Source: Elymus sibiricus (taxonomy: Eukaryota; Streptophyta; Magnoliopsida; Poales; Poaceae). Taken from it: a stretch of DNA of 64,000 bases. Under the pieces are notes generated by a model. The model ran no database searches, had not been told where the DNA came from, and was given only the letters and a program-made list of their open reading frames with translations. Both the position numbers and the translations under genes were made by a program. Below are positions 23,615-34,429 of the stretch, piece by piece (positions within the stretch are counted from its first letter, which is position 1; each line of letters opens with the position of its first letter). The stretch lies in the NCBI GenBank assembly GCA_039707655.1, contig CM077666.1, forward strand, positions 400,415,886-400,479,885. Direction: 5' to 3'.

Positions 23615-25694
23615 CTAAGCACGGTCCTCCGAAGCTCCTGAAGGCGATCTTCTGCTGGCGGCTCCGGTGTGCGTAGACGGCGTGGAGAGGAGAGCATCCG
23701 CGAAGGCTTCTGCAGACGTTTGCTGGGCTGGTGGAGTGGAGACCTGTGGTGGCACTGTGGCAGTAGCGGCTGGTGCAGATACTGTGGTCCGTGGATCCAC
23801 GACTGGCACTGCAGCAGACCTGGCTGCCCTAGACACTGTCTGAAAACGCTCTGTGGTAGGTCTGTCATCTCCACTGTCATCTGATCTGGCTAGCTTGACA
23901 GCATCAACATCACCCTGCAATTGTTCTACTGAAGTCTGAATCTCTGTAACTTTGACATCCAAATCATGAAATTTTGTCTCAATAATCCGCTCAAAGCTAG
24001 CCTGGGTCTGGGTGAGGTTGGCCAAACTTCGCTCAATCCTCAGAGTGGCTTCAAGCAGATATGTCATTTGATCCTTGGGTGTCTTGAGATTGGCAATTGG
24101 AGCATTTGGAGCTGATGCCTCCTGAGCTGCTTTTGTTTCTTTGGCTTTGCGGATTTCCTCTTGAGCTTGTGCTGAAGTGGGATGCGAAGGATCCATCACT
24201 ATAACATTGTCCTCAAAGTCTGGATGCAAAGGCAAATGCTCTCGATCAAGAAGGTATGTGCTGGTTCCAACCTTGGAATTGATCAATAGCTGAATATGTG
24301 GAGCATATCCGCACGATCTCTTCTGATCTACTGCAGTCCTCTTGATAGTTTCTACTATCAGGCTCATCACCTTGAATTTCTGAGGTGTATCAAACAAATG
24401 CAGCAAATTGATGGAGTGGCCACGAATCATTTTGTCATCTCCTGACTTGGGTAGCAGAGTGTACCGCAAGATGGTGTTCATTGTGGCTAATCCTGGGAGC
24501 AGATGCTTCACTGATCCAAGTTTATGAGTCTCAAGGTCCTTCTGAGGAATTGCAGTGTACATGTTAGCCATGGAGTTGTGATCCATCTTGAGCTTGGCAT
24601 AGATATCTATATCATCATCCTCTTCCTTGGGTGCACCAAGAAGACTTGCCCACTCAGAGATGGTAGACTGGTATCTTATACCCTCAGTCATCCACACTAT
24701 TCTGCCATCTGGATAGAAATGAGCAGTAGAGTAAAATTGCATGACCATCTCATCATTCCACTTGGTCAATTTCTTTCCAACAAACTCATCCAACTCCTGC
24801 AATCCTGAAGCTCTCATGAACATGGGGAAAGTAGTCCTCATTCTCATCGATGTATTCCCAGTCCACCCATTTCATGTCACTGACTATGGGCTTCTTATCA
24901 AGCAACACTGTTTCATAAAAGTCCTGTTGTTCACGAGTGTGAAAGCGATAATCACATGCTGTCTTCCTCCTCACAGCATAAGGATCTGATTTCCTCCATA
25001 GACGCAGTCCTTTATCCTTCCTCAGCATCATGTTCTCTGCAACTGGGTGTGCATTGTCATGGTCTGGAATCTTTGGCTTCAACTTTCTGAGCACTAGTGG
25101 CTCTTCATCAACATTTGACTCAGGCACTGGGGCCTTGTTCTTCTCAGTAGCTGATATGTTCCTGGTTGACCTCTTGGGTGATGGCACCTTTGGCTTGGAC
25201 TTGGAGGGTGCAGCAGTCTTGATTGCATCAGACATAAGTTTCTGAGACTTGGCTGGAGGTGCAGTGGATTCTGGCTCTTCCTCCTCTTCCTCCTCCTCAA
25301 TCATCATGGAGGGTCTGCCAATCACACGGGCAGTAGTTTTCCTCACCCTCTTCTTCTTAGCACCTGCTGTTGGTTCTGTGTCACTAGGCTCTTCAAGAGT
25401 GTATTGCGCAGTCTGCTTGGGGACTTTCCTCACAGCAGTCTTATCTTTGGTGGATGATGGTTTGGTGATGTACTCCTTAGCAAGCACAACTCTTTTCTTC
25501 TTTGTTGCTGCCTCACTAGCAACAAAATCTTCATCCTCACTGTCAGAGGTTTTCTTCTTCCTTGTTCTAGTGGCTGCCTTAGGAAGATCTGGAGAGCTCC
25601 ACTCTCCCTCATAGAAATTCTCATTAGGGCTTGACCCTTCACTTAGTTCTGCATGCTGTTTAGACCTGTTCTGACTGTCACTGCCACTTGACAT
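23615..25694 (-). pseudogene. Additional (third) ORF of the Maximus-like element, one frameshift
   Basis: Two overlapping minus-strand frames (25694-24786, 302 codons, ATG start; then 24847-23615) appear to be one protein broken by a frame change near 24.8 kb. The N-terminal part is acidic/basic low complexity with nuclear-localisation-like clusters (KKKRVV, KKKRVRK). The C-terminal part holds a conserved block around 'KLTKWNDEMVMQFYSTAHF' and 'YAPHIQLLINSK', then a coiled-coil-like segment and a Pro/Ala/Thr tail. From memory, this block matches the plant-only domain labelled 'putative plant transposon protein' in grass retroelements. It sits where SIRE elements carry an env-like ORF, between the pol position and the 3' LTR. 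Its biochemical role is unknown. An apparent leader exon lies upstream at about 26202-26355. Confidence 0.6.
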
Positions 25695-25709
25695 CTTGCT
25701 GAGCTGACC

Positions 25710-26202
25710 CTGTGAATAGATGGGTATGGGTACAGTACATGAGTCATCACAAAAAGCAGATAGTTTTCATAAAATTTGAGTTCAACTTTTAGTTTCAAGT
25801 TTTCACAGGATGCATTTCGGATGGACCGAGTTGATTATCTCGGTGACACCGAAGCATACTACAGAAACCTTACACGCCATTTCAGTCAGACCGAGATGGG
25901 TTTCGGTGGCTCCGAGATGCTAGGGTTTCACTGAGACTTTACTTTCGGTCTCACCGATTCGTACAACTCGGTGGTACCGAGACGTACTAGTGCTATGGCC
26001 AGAGGCCAAATCGGTGGGGCCGAAAATTTCGAATCGGTCGGTCCGAGATGCATTCGGCGGAAACTTAAACCTAGAAATTTCGCTCGAATCTAATCTACGG
26101 AATTTTCCTGGTGGATTTAGCATTGCAATCGTGGCAAGAATCATGGCATTCCTAACGTGCATTGAGTCGGATATTGGAAGCATGAAAGGGGTCGAATCTT
26201 AC
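25710..26202 (-). other. Candidate intron in the leader of the additional ORF
   Basis: On the minus strand a donor (GTTAGG|GTAAGA) has its GT at 26202-26201. An acceptor (CTATTCACAG|GG) has its AG at 25711-25710, 15 bases before the ATG at 25694. The candidate intron is 493 bp and contains one of the two internal palindrome arrays. It was inferred from splice consensus only; no transcript evidence was available. Confidence 0.4.
25815..26050. repeat. Internal CGG-n6-CCG palindrome array, part A
   Basis: About eight near-palindromic units of the form tCGGt-nnn-aCCGa lie in this 235-bp stretch (for example ctcggtggtaccgag near 25970). Their sequence type matches the array in the Maximus LTRs, but they lie in the internal region between gag and the additional ORF. 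Confidence 0.75.
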
Positions 26203-26382
26203 CCTAACTCGGTGGAGATCCTCTACGGCGGCAACGGCGGTGGAGATTGCCGTTGACGGCGACGGAGTCCTGCGGCGAGGGCGCGCTGGAGACGACGGCA
26301 AAGTCCGAAGACGAAGGGCGACGGCAGCAACGGGGTGCGGGAACGAGTGGGGTCGAGAAATTTCAACCGTTCGGTCCGCGCG

Positions 26383-26391
26383 ATATATATA
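26383..26391 (-). promoter_or_regulatory. Candidate internal TATA box upstream of the additional ORF
   Basis: TATATATAT sits in GGGTATATATATCG on the minus strand. It directly follows the palindrome array at 26403-26645 and precedes a GC-rich leader of about 150 bp that ends in a splice-donor consensus. The order array, TATA, leader mirrors the LTR promoter. It is inferred from layout only. Confidence 0.45.
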
Positions 26392-26402
26392 CCCGTACGC
26401 TG

Positions 26403-26645
26403 TCGGTGGCGCCGAGTTGAACAACTCGGTGGCACTGATATGTGTAACTGCACGTAGTATAGCACATCGGTGGCGCCGAAATGGTTCAATTCGGTAGCAC
26501 CGAGATGGAAAACCTAGATCAATCTAAGTGATTTCGGTTGGACCGAGTTTGAGTGAGTTGGTTCGGCCGAAATCAATTAGAAGGTTTTGGAGGTTCAGCC
26601 CTTTCAGATCGGTGGCTCCGAGTGCTCCTCACCCGGAGGGTCCGA
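26403..26645. repeat. Internal CGG-n6-CCG palindrome array, part B
   Basis: About eight units, several perfect (tcggtggcgccga, tcggtagcaccga, ttcggttggaccgag), lie just upstream, on the minus strand, of the internal TATA at 26391-26383. Confidence 0.75.
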
Positions 26646-26659
26646 AAGAGACTTGTTCA

Positions 26660-27445
26660 ATTTTTGTGATGTAGCAAGAATAGAATTTGAGACAAGAAAG
26701 CATAGATAGCTAGAGAAAGTTCTTAGGCATTCTTGTACATCCACTTGGCCAGAAAAAACCAAGACAATCAAAACAACAAATGGATGTCCTCGAATGATGA
26801 AAGTATGCAAACCAACATGCTCACACAATAAGATAGCAAATGAAATATGTGTCAAACATGCACAACCAATTCTAGCATCTATCAAGCAATGGCGATGACT
26901 AGGTCATCTATATATGAGTATATTGACTTAGGAGCCAAATGAGAACATTTGATCATAGGTCATACTCATCGTTTAAGCACAAGTGGGGTTACCACTTTTA
27001 CATAAAGCATTGATGTGTTCACACCATTAGAGTTGCTTTAGCTCAATTATTTAGAGCAAAGCTCCCCCTAGATGTGATATTCCCCCTAAGAGGGATGAAC
27101 TAACCTTGGGTTTTGTCGATGATGACTTCATGTAGATATTGAAGATGTGGATGCTCAATGTTGATGTGGACCATCAAGAGTTGGGAGAAATCCTTTGGAG
27201 TTTTGTGCTTTCAATACCTACATGGGTTAGTCCCACACAAGGAACATACAAGGATATTCATAGACATAGAGTGAAATACACATGTGATGATGTCCATGAA
27301 TGCATTGAATACCTTGTCCCTTGCCTTACCAACAAGAGGGTTTGTGACTCCATGAATTAGTGCAAAATGTGGAAGTTGGTTGCACAAGTTCTTGCCATAA
27401 AGAATATGAGTGAAGTTTGTTGGCGGAGTCGCCCTCAAGAACTCT
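26660..27445 (-). mobile_element. Non-coding internal part of the Maximus-like element where pol would be expected
   Basis: This 786-bp stretch is AT-rich and contains G-rich tracts on the minus strand (near 27065-27090). No frame exceeds about 93 codons and no RT, integrase or protease motif is seen. In intact SIRE-lineage elements pol follows gag, so pol appears to have been removed or replaced here. Confidence 0.55.
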
Positions 27446-29637
27446 CTAGTTCTTCTTCTTTTGGACCCACATCAACTTGATGGGAATCCTTGGAGTTGTA
27501 GTAGCACTTGATGAAGTAAAACTTGATGAAGTCTTGGGAACCCACTTGACCATGGCTTGAGGAGCTTCTTCAAATGAATCAATCTCTTCTTGAAGCTTGT
27601 CCTTGCCTTTTAGCTTGTGGTCTTGTGGTGGAAGATCTTCTTGAGCTTGAGTTCCCTTGAAGGAAGTAGGATCATACTTCTCTTGTTGAGGAACAAACTT
27701 CGTCTTGGGGTATTGATCTTCTTCCCACTCAACTCCATTGGCATTGAACTTTTGTTCAAAACCAACACCTTGGTTCTTCTGGTGCCTTCCTTGCTTGCGT
27801 ACAATTTCCTCAAATTGCTTACTCCCGGCAAGACTCTTGTAGACACCTTTTTCTATAATTCCTTTCAATAGCATATTTTCTTGCTCAAGTGTAACTTGGC
27901 TAAGAGAATCATTAGTGGAATCAATAGAACTACTAGAAGCAACAACATTGGATTTAGCATTTTTATTGTTACTACTAGAGGTAGAACCATTTTTACCCTT
28001 GTTGCTTGTTTGCTTAGATTTAACTTGTGGCATAAAGGTAGACAAGAGTAAACACTTAGCAAGATATGAAGAACTCTTCTTTCGAAGATCGTCATTGATA
28101 GCTTTAAGAAACTCATGCTCTTGCTCTAAATTTAGCTTCTCGAAGCGTAGCTTCTCATGAGTTCTTAGAAGTTCTTTATGATCCTCTTGAGTTGTTTCAT
28201 GAGCTAACTTAAGAGCATTTAGTTCTTTAGTTAGTCGCTCAATCTCCTTCATAGCATTGTCACTCGTTTCCTCTTGACTATCATGATTACTAGCATTTTT
28301 ATTATAGCTCACATCACTAGCCCTATCAACAAGTAAGTCATCATCACCAAGCAAATCATCTTCATCACTATTGAAATCAAGATACTCGGGGTGTGATACC
28401 TTGGGGCCTTTTGCCATTAAGGATCTTCCAATTCCTTCATTTGGTGAGTCAAATAGATCATAGGAGTTGGATGACACAAGTGCAAGTCCGGCAACACCTT
28501 CATCTTGACTATAGTCGGAGTTGGAGTGATAACTTCTCTCGGAGTGGTTGTCGGAGTCGGAGCCGGAAACCCATTCACCAACATGAGCTTGATGTCTTCT
28601 TCTTGTGTAGCTCCTTGATACTTGTCCTTCCTCTCCGAATCCTTGCTTCTTCGAGAGTGTCTTCGTTCATAACGATCAGCTCTACTCCTTCTCTCCTTAT
28701 GAGGTGATTCATCTCTTCTATGTCTTCCTCTTGGTGATTCGTCTCTTTTCTTGTTAGAGCCGTACACTCATTGGAGTAGTGTCCGAGCTTTCCACAATTG
28801 TAGCAATTATGGTCACGACTTGATGATCTTCTCTCATAGTGTCTTGAGCTAGAGCTTCTTTCTTTTCCTTTGTTCTTGTAGAACTTGTTGAACCTTTTCC
28901 ACATTAGGCTAATCTCTTCATTTGATACTAGGTTGTCACTTGGAGTTGTTGGAGCATCGGTTGAGGCTTTGTAAGAACCACTTGATTTGTTGTGTAGCTC
29001 CTCTTTGTCCTTGAGTGACATTTCATGAGCAACAATCCTTCCAATGACTTCCGTGGGCTTGAGATCTTTGTAATTTGGCATCATTTGGATCAATGTGCAA
29101 ACGGTATCATATTTTCCATCCAAAGCTCTAAGTATCTTCTTGATGATGAATTTGTTGGTCATCTCTTCACTTCCTAAGCCGGCAATCTCATTGGTGATGA
29201 GAGCAAGCCTAGAGTACATCTCAGCGACTCCTTCACCATCCTTCATCTTGAACTTGTCAAGTTGACTTTGAAGCACGTCCAACTTAGATTCCTTGACGGA
29301 CTCGGTACCCTCATGCATATCAACCAAAGTATCCCAAATTTCCTTTGCATTCTCGAGGCGGCTGATTTTGTTGAATTCTTCGGGACATAGACCGTTGAAT
29401 AGAATGTCACAAGCTTGAGCATTGTATTGCAACATCTTCAATTCTTCCGGGTTTTGCTTCACGATCCGGTTCCTTGCCATCCTCAAAGAAGTCACCTTGA
29501 AAGCCAACACGAACAACAGCCCAAACGGCGGGGTTATGACCAAGAATATGCATTTTCATCTTATGTTTCCAACTAGCAAAGTTTGTACCATCAAAATATG
29601 GACCTCTACGGTGATAGTTACCCTCACTAGACGCCAT
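27446..29637 (-). pseudogene. Gag of the Maximus-like Copia element, at least two frameshifts
   Basis: The minus-strand ATG at 29637 opens a frame around 'YFDGTNFASWKHKMKMHIL', the typical start of Copia gag (UBN2-type). The frame changes near 29440. The next piece (to 28575) contains the capsid-like region and a CCHC zinc knuckle, CYNCGKLGHYSNEC, near 28780-28825. After another frame change an Arg/Ser-rich linker leads to a 343-codon frame (28477-27446) with a long Glu/Leu/Lys coiled coil ('HEFLKAINDDLRKKSS') and a basic end. The knuckle binds the element's RNA during particle assembly. Several disruptions make this copy a pseudogene. Confidence 0.8.
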
Positions 29638-29707
29638 ACTCTCCTAGGTTGTGAAACCAAGGCTATGATCACCAAAGCAATGGAAATCAAGGCTTACGGA
29701 GACCAAA

Positions 29708-29719
29708 GCTCTGATACCA
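29708..29719 (-). other. Primer-binding site of the Maximus-like element
   Basis: TGGTATCAGAGC on the minus strand, two bases from the LTR end at 29722, is the initiator-tRNA-Met PBS. An identical site follows the right-hand LTR at 63817-63828. Confidence 0.92.
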
Positions 29720-29721
29720 CT

Positions 29722-31300
29722 TGTAGGATCGAAAGTATGTCTAGAGGGGGCGTGATTAGACTACTTGACCAAATAAAACCTAACCTTTTCCCAATTTTAA
29801 TTGTGGTCAGATTTTAGCAATAGTACATGTCAAGCATCACCCTACACATGCAATTCTAAGAGTATAGCAGCGGAAAGTAAGCAATTGCATATGTATGTAA
29901 AGGAGGGGATCGGAGATTTCAAACGCAATGAAGACACGGTGGTTTTTGGCGTGGTTCCGATAGGTGGTGCTATCGTACGTCCACATTGATGGAGGCTTCA
30001 ACCAACGAAGGGTAATGGCTGCGCGAGTCCACGGAGGGCTCCACCCACGAAGGGTCCACGAAGAAGCAACCTTGCCTATTCCACCATGGCTTACGTCCAC
30101 GAAGGACTAGCCTCACTCGGGGTAGATCTTCACGAAGTAGGCGATCTCCTTGCCCTTACAAACTCTTGGTTCAACTCCACATCATGTTGGAGGCTCCCAA
30201 GTGACACCTAACCAATCTAGGAGACACCACTCTCCAAAAGGTAATAGACGGTGTGTTGTTGATGAACTCCTTGCTCTTGTGCTTCAAATGATAGTCTTCC
30301 CACCACACAAACAACTCCTCACAGATTTGGCTATGGTGGAAGAAGGATTTGAGTGGAAAGCAACTTGGGAAAGGCTAGAGATCAAGGTTCAAATGGTAGG
30401 AATGGAATATCTTGATCTCAACACATGAGTAGGTGGTTCTCTCTCAGAAAATGTATGGTGGAAGTGTAGGCACGTTCTGATGGCTCTCCTTACTGAGAAG
30501 GGAGTGGTGGAGGGGTATAAATAGCCTCCACACAAAATCCAACCGTTACACACTTTTGACCCAACTCGGTGGCACCGATTCAGAAGACTCGGTGGCACCG
30601 AACTGTGTAAAAGATATGAACGTTAGGCATTTCGGTGGGACCGATACGGACAACTCGGATGGACCGAAGTGCAATGGCTAACGGCAATCCTCATCTTGGT
30701 GGCACCGATTGCATCAACTCGGTTGGACCGAAGTGAAGCAATAAGGCAACAGAGACTTGGCAAGCCATCTCGGTGAGACCGATTTGCATAACTCGGTGAG
30801 ACCGAAGTAAATGCAAACGATTACAGAGAGTTGGCAAGGCCATCTCGGTGGGACCGAGATCCATTTCGGTGGATCCGATTTGTTAGGGTTTTGGCAGTGG
30901 CTAAGTCTAGATGAACTCGGTGGGGCCGGATAGAGAAATTCGGTGGGGCCGAGTTGGAATGTTGGTTTTGGACATATTTGGTTAGAGAGAGTGGTTGAGG
31001 GTTTAGAAGTACTGTCACTAAGCACTTGAGCAAAAAGACCATTAAGCAACACCTCATCCCCTTTTAATAGTATTGACTTTCCTATGGACTCAATGTGATC
31101 TTGGATCACTAAACCAAAAAAGGTAGAGTCTTGATCTTTTGCCAATCCTTGTCCTTAGCATTTTGAGGGGTCCACATCTCTAGTCCATGCCATGCCAATC
31201 ATTGAACATCCTGAAATCTTTAACTTGAATGGACATTAGTTCAACGAGACATATGTTGTTATGAATTACCAAAACCACCAAGGGAGCAAATGTGCTTTCA
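29722..31300 (-). repeat. 5' LTR of the Maximus-like element
   Basis: The LTR is 1,579 bp, from TGAAAGCAC at 31300 to CCTACA at 29722 on the minus strand. The minus-strand TATA box is at 30516-30523. The palindrome array is at 30563-30953. The GGCGT duplication follows at 31301-31305. Confidence 0.92.
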
Positions 31301-31815
31301 GGCGTCGATGTGGGGCGCTCCTGCTCGTGTGGCTCGTCGGGGAGGAAGAGGAGGTCGCGGTGGTCCTTCTTGGCACGGAGCCGAGGCGAGGCGGCAAAGG
31401 TGGCTACGTGGGCGAGCTCGCGACGGCGACGACCGTGTCGGCCATGGAGGGGGAGGAAGAAGGCGAGCGAGGGGAGGGGGAAAAGATCCGGGGGCGGTCT
31501 AGGGGTGCCGCGGTGGCCTTCTTATCCACCCGGCGCCGTCGGATTAAAAGTGGCTGTTTTGGGTACTGTTTTGGATGTTAAGGTCAATTTTGGAATTCAA
31601 ATAATGTTGGTTTTATTTTTATAATTACTTTGGGATTATTTTCAATATTATGAACTATTTTGTTTGCAAATTTGGAGTCTTTCTAAATTCACTTGTTATT
31701 TGAATTTTGAATTTGAGTTGAATTATTCTTTAATTGCATTTCTTAGGATTTAATGATGATGACTTGGCATCATTAGTGTGAGGTCACTGTGGCATGGCAC
31801 TGGGGGTGTTACATA
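31301..31815 (-). mobile_element. Gypsy-type LTR fragment (piece 1 of 3), LTR head
   Basis: On the minus strand this begins TGTAACACCCCC at 31815, the common head of grass Gypsy LTRs. It continues AT-rich to about 31560, then GC-rich to the Maximus-like insertion. It resumes at 14061 and then at 393. With the other two pieces, about 2.8 kb of this LTR or element is visible. Confidence 0.6.
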
Positions 31816-31999
31816 GGGCAGCCCATAGCCGCCGCACGCCCTGACGGGGTCCCTCCCGGGCGTGTGGGGTTTCGGGTCTACAAAAGCGCCCGCCGGATTG
31901 CTTGCGTACCGCGCTTCCGGACGGATCTCCTTCGACGTGAGCTGCGGTGCATCACCCCCGGCGTCGAGGGTACACGGTGACGTGTTCGTGTGCGAACAT
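31816..31999 (-). mobile_element. LTR remnant related to the TGTTGACAC family, inserted in the NAC exon
   Basis: On the minus strand it starts TGTTCGCACACGAACACG at 31999. It can be followed alongside the head of the Tat-like LTR (15572 onward): shared ACGCGT/ACCC, GATGC(T/A)CCGCAGCTC, GGAAGCGC, AATCCGGC, GGGAGGGACCCCGTCA blocks. It is cut at 31816 by the Gypsy LTR head. The rest is outside the window or lost. Confidence 0.65.
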
Positions 32000-32115
32000 A
32001 GCAGGGGCAGGAGGTAGTACTCGACCAGCTCCTCGTCCGTCGGGGCGAAGCGGAACCCCAGCGGGTAGTGCATCTTCTTCCCGTCCTCCCCTTCTGCCAT
32101 GTCGCCCGCCTGCAT
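32000..32115 (-). pseudogene. NAC transcription-factor gene fragment, 5' end of exon 1
   Basis: The minus-strand frame from ATG 32115-32113 encodes about 38 residues, including 'YPLGFRFAPTDEELVEYYL'. This is subdomain A of the NAC DNA-binding domain (consensus LPPGFRFHPTDEELVxxYL). NAC proteins are plant transcription factors that bind CACG-core promoter sites through this domain. The frame runs into the LTR remnant at 31999 just after 'LLPLL', so subdomains B-E are missing here. No paired fragment occurs elsewhere in the window; the remainder could lie left of position 1. The ATG at 32100-32098 (residue 6) is an alternative start. The copy is broken and presumably non-functional. Confidence 0.75.
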
Positions 32116-32374
32116 TGTAGGTTACGACACGAGTAGGACGCTTGTTCGATGCCTGCCGAGGTCTTTTCTCTCAGGGATTCCTCTGCACTTTTATTGCAAC
32201 AGCACTAGCGCTTGTTGTACTTGGAGAAGGACACGCGGCGTCCGATGCCATGTTGGACAAGGATTGGAGCCGAAGGCCCCCAGAGGCGCACTTTTTTTTG
32301 TTTCAGGAGGGCCCAGGCACGCGTATACTTGCAATACATTGACACTGAGCCTGGACGTCCGGCCCAACAATGCA
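32116..32374. other. Unassigned sequence upstream of the NAC fragment
   Basis: This may be the former 5' untranslated/promoter region of the NAC gene or part of the adjoining AT-rich transposon. No TATA box or coding frame stands out. Confidence 0.3.
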
Positions 32375-34115
32375 GGCGGGCGCAACATGAGCTCCCCTCG
32401 CGAGCGCTATATCTCGCATTAAGCGAGGCAGAAGGAACCCTCGCGTCGAACACTACAGTAATGGGCTGGCCCAATATGCGGGCACTTAAAAGAAAAAGAG
32501 AGCACGCGGGGGTTGGGTCTCCTCGATGGAAAACTAGGGCACAACCTACTTATAGGGAAAAAGAGCTGGCTTTTCATTGTTTTTTCCGGGTTTTTTGTTG
32601 TTTGTTTTCCTTTGTTTTTCATCAGTTTTTCTTCGTTTCTTTCTCCATTTTACTGTTTTTTCTTTCTTTTCTTTCTCCATTTCCTTCTATTTTATTCGGT
32701 TTTTATCAGGTTTTTTTTGTTTTCTTTTGTATCTTTTCGTTTTCTTCTCCGGTTTTTCATTCTTTATGCATTTGTTCCTTCGGTTTTATTCATTTTCCTT
32801 TTTCTTTGGCTTATTCTTGTTTCTTTTTCGGTTTTCATTCTACATTTTTTGTATATGTCAACAACATTTTTCTAGTACACGTTTAACATTTTTCCAATAC
32901 AAATTTAACATATTTTAATATATGTTCAACATTTTTTATACACGTTTTTAAATGCTTGATTAACATTTTTTACATACAAGATCAATATTTTTTTAATACA
33001 TGTTCAACATTTTTCTATACATTTTTAAATGCTTAATTAATAGTATTTCAAATAAAAAGATTAACATATTTTAATGCATGGTCAAGATTTTTTCTATATA
33101 CATTTAACATATTCAAAACAATTGATTAACATTATTCAAACACTTTTTCAACATTTTTTAAAATACTTGGTTAACATTTTTTATATACATGATCAAATTT
33201 TTTCATCATTTTTTTAATACATGGTCAACATTTTTATATACATTTTGATATGCTTAATTAATAGTATTTCAAATAAAAAGATTAACATATTTTAATGCAT
33301 GGTCAACATTTTTTATATATACATTTAACATTTTCAAAACAATTGATTAACATTATTCAAACACTTGTTCAACATTTTTTATAATGCTTGGTTAACATTT
33401 TTTATATACATGATCAAAAAAATTCATCATTTTTTTAATACATGGTCAACATTTTTTTCTATACACATTTAACATTTTCCAAATGCTTGATTAACATTTT
33501 TCAAATACTTGTTCAACATTTTTTCAACTGCTTGATTTACATTTTTATATACATGATCAAAATTTTCCATCATTTTTTTAATACATGGTCAACATTTTTC
33601 CTATACACATTTAACATTTCCCAAATGCTTGATTAACATTTTTCAAATACTTGTTCAACATTTTTTTTTCAAAATGCTTAATTAACATTTTTATATACAT
33701 GGTTAAAAAATCATTACTTTTTAATACATGATCAACAAATTTTCTATACACATTCAACATTTTTCCGAATGCTTGATTAAAATTTTTCAAATACTTGTTG
33801 AATATTTCCCAAATACTTGTTCAACATTTTTCAAATACCAGTTCCACATATTTCAAATGTGTTTAGTAGAGTGTTTTTTGGAATATATATACTTAGAATA
33901 TTTTAAAGTATAAACAAAAGTACAAAAATAAAGGAAAAAAGAAAACAGAAAACAGAAAAAATATAGAAAAAAGAGGTTGTGGCCTGCCGCACACGTAGGC
34001 CGGCCCATCTCGCTCGCCCCTTCAGCAAGTCAGAAGCTGGACTCGCTGAAGGCGAGATATAGGGGCGCCCAGCTCCCCTGCCGTGCGCGAGATCGTGACT
34101 TGTTTTGGCGGTCCC
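32375..34115. mobile_element. AT-rich unit with imperfect inverted arms (foldback or Mutator-like, non-autonomous)
   Basis: The left arm (about 32385-32485) and right arm (about 33975-34075) are imperfect inverted repeats. The shared core is 'CTATATCTCGC' followed by TTAAGCGAG on the left, and 'GCGAGATATAG' preceded by CTCGCTGAAG on the right. Outer GGGCTGGCCCA- and GGCCGGCCCAT-type blocks also correspond. Between the arms lies low-complexity DNA with no transposase frame. The ends and target-site duplication could not be fixed, so the superfamily is uncertain. Confidence 0.45.
32570..33900. repeat. Degenerate AT-rich tandem array ('caacattttt...tacatg')
   Basis: First comes T-rich sequence (32570-32870), then about a kilobase in which 'aacattttt' recurs every 25-40 bp. 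The spacers are of the types 'caaatacttgtt', 'tatatacatgatc' and 'aatgcttgatt'. A higher-order unit of about 180 bp (the block with 'taatagtatttcaaataaaaag') is seen at 33040 and again at 33260. The frames here are low-complexity and not genes. Confidence 0.75.
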
Positions 34116-34429
34116 AAATCCGCCTAGGTCGCCTGGCCCAACATTTTATAATCTCGAGCATTTTAGAAATACACGAACATTTTTCAAATTTATAATATTT
34201 TTTGAATTTGTGATTTTTTATGAATTTGTGAACTTTTGAATCGTCAAACGTTTTTTCAAAATCATAAACATTTTATGAATTCGCGAACACTTTTTTGAAT
34301 TTGTGAACCATTTTTTTAATCCGTGAACACTTTTTGAAACTTGCTCACGTCCTTCACGAACATTTTTAGCCCTTTTTTGAAGAAAATTAACTGTAAACCA
34401 ATCAGGTCAACTACTATAAAGCAAATAAG

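Larger units (their letters stand above)
14057..31305 (-). mobile_element. Maximus-like (SIRE lineage) Copia retrotransposon, pol-less, with a nested insertion; TSD GGCGT
   Basis: The LTRs (14062-15571 plus 23004-23071, and 29722-31300) begin TGAAAGCAC and end CCTACA on the minus strand. A perfect GGCGT duplication flanks them (14057-14061, 31301-31305). Reading leftward from 31300, the order is 5' LTR, Met-type PBS, frameshifted gag with a CCHC knuckle, a long non-coding stretch, an additional ORF, the purine tract (about 23072-23086) and the 3' LTR. I find no protease, integrase, RT or RNase H motifs between the LTRs. Without the nested element its length is about 9.8 kb, against about 14 kb that I remember for full Maximus elements. 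LTR divergence by eye is near 2 %. The family name is from memory of the gag. Confidence 0.85.

Noticed and set aside
31750..31999. C-terminal extension of the NAC frame into the LTR as a fusion protein
   Set aside because: The sequence after 'LLPLL' is the LTR head read in frame; it matches the Tat-like LTR at DNA level and has no NAC subdomains.
32212..32918. 224-, 120- and 113-codon Phe-rich frames that look like membrane proteins
   Set aside because: Translation of T-rich simple sequence inside the AT-rich repeat unit; hydrophobicity is a composition artefact.
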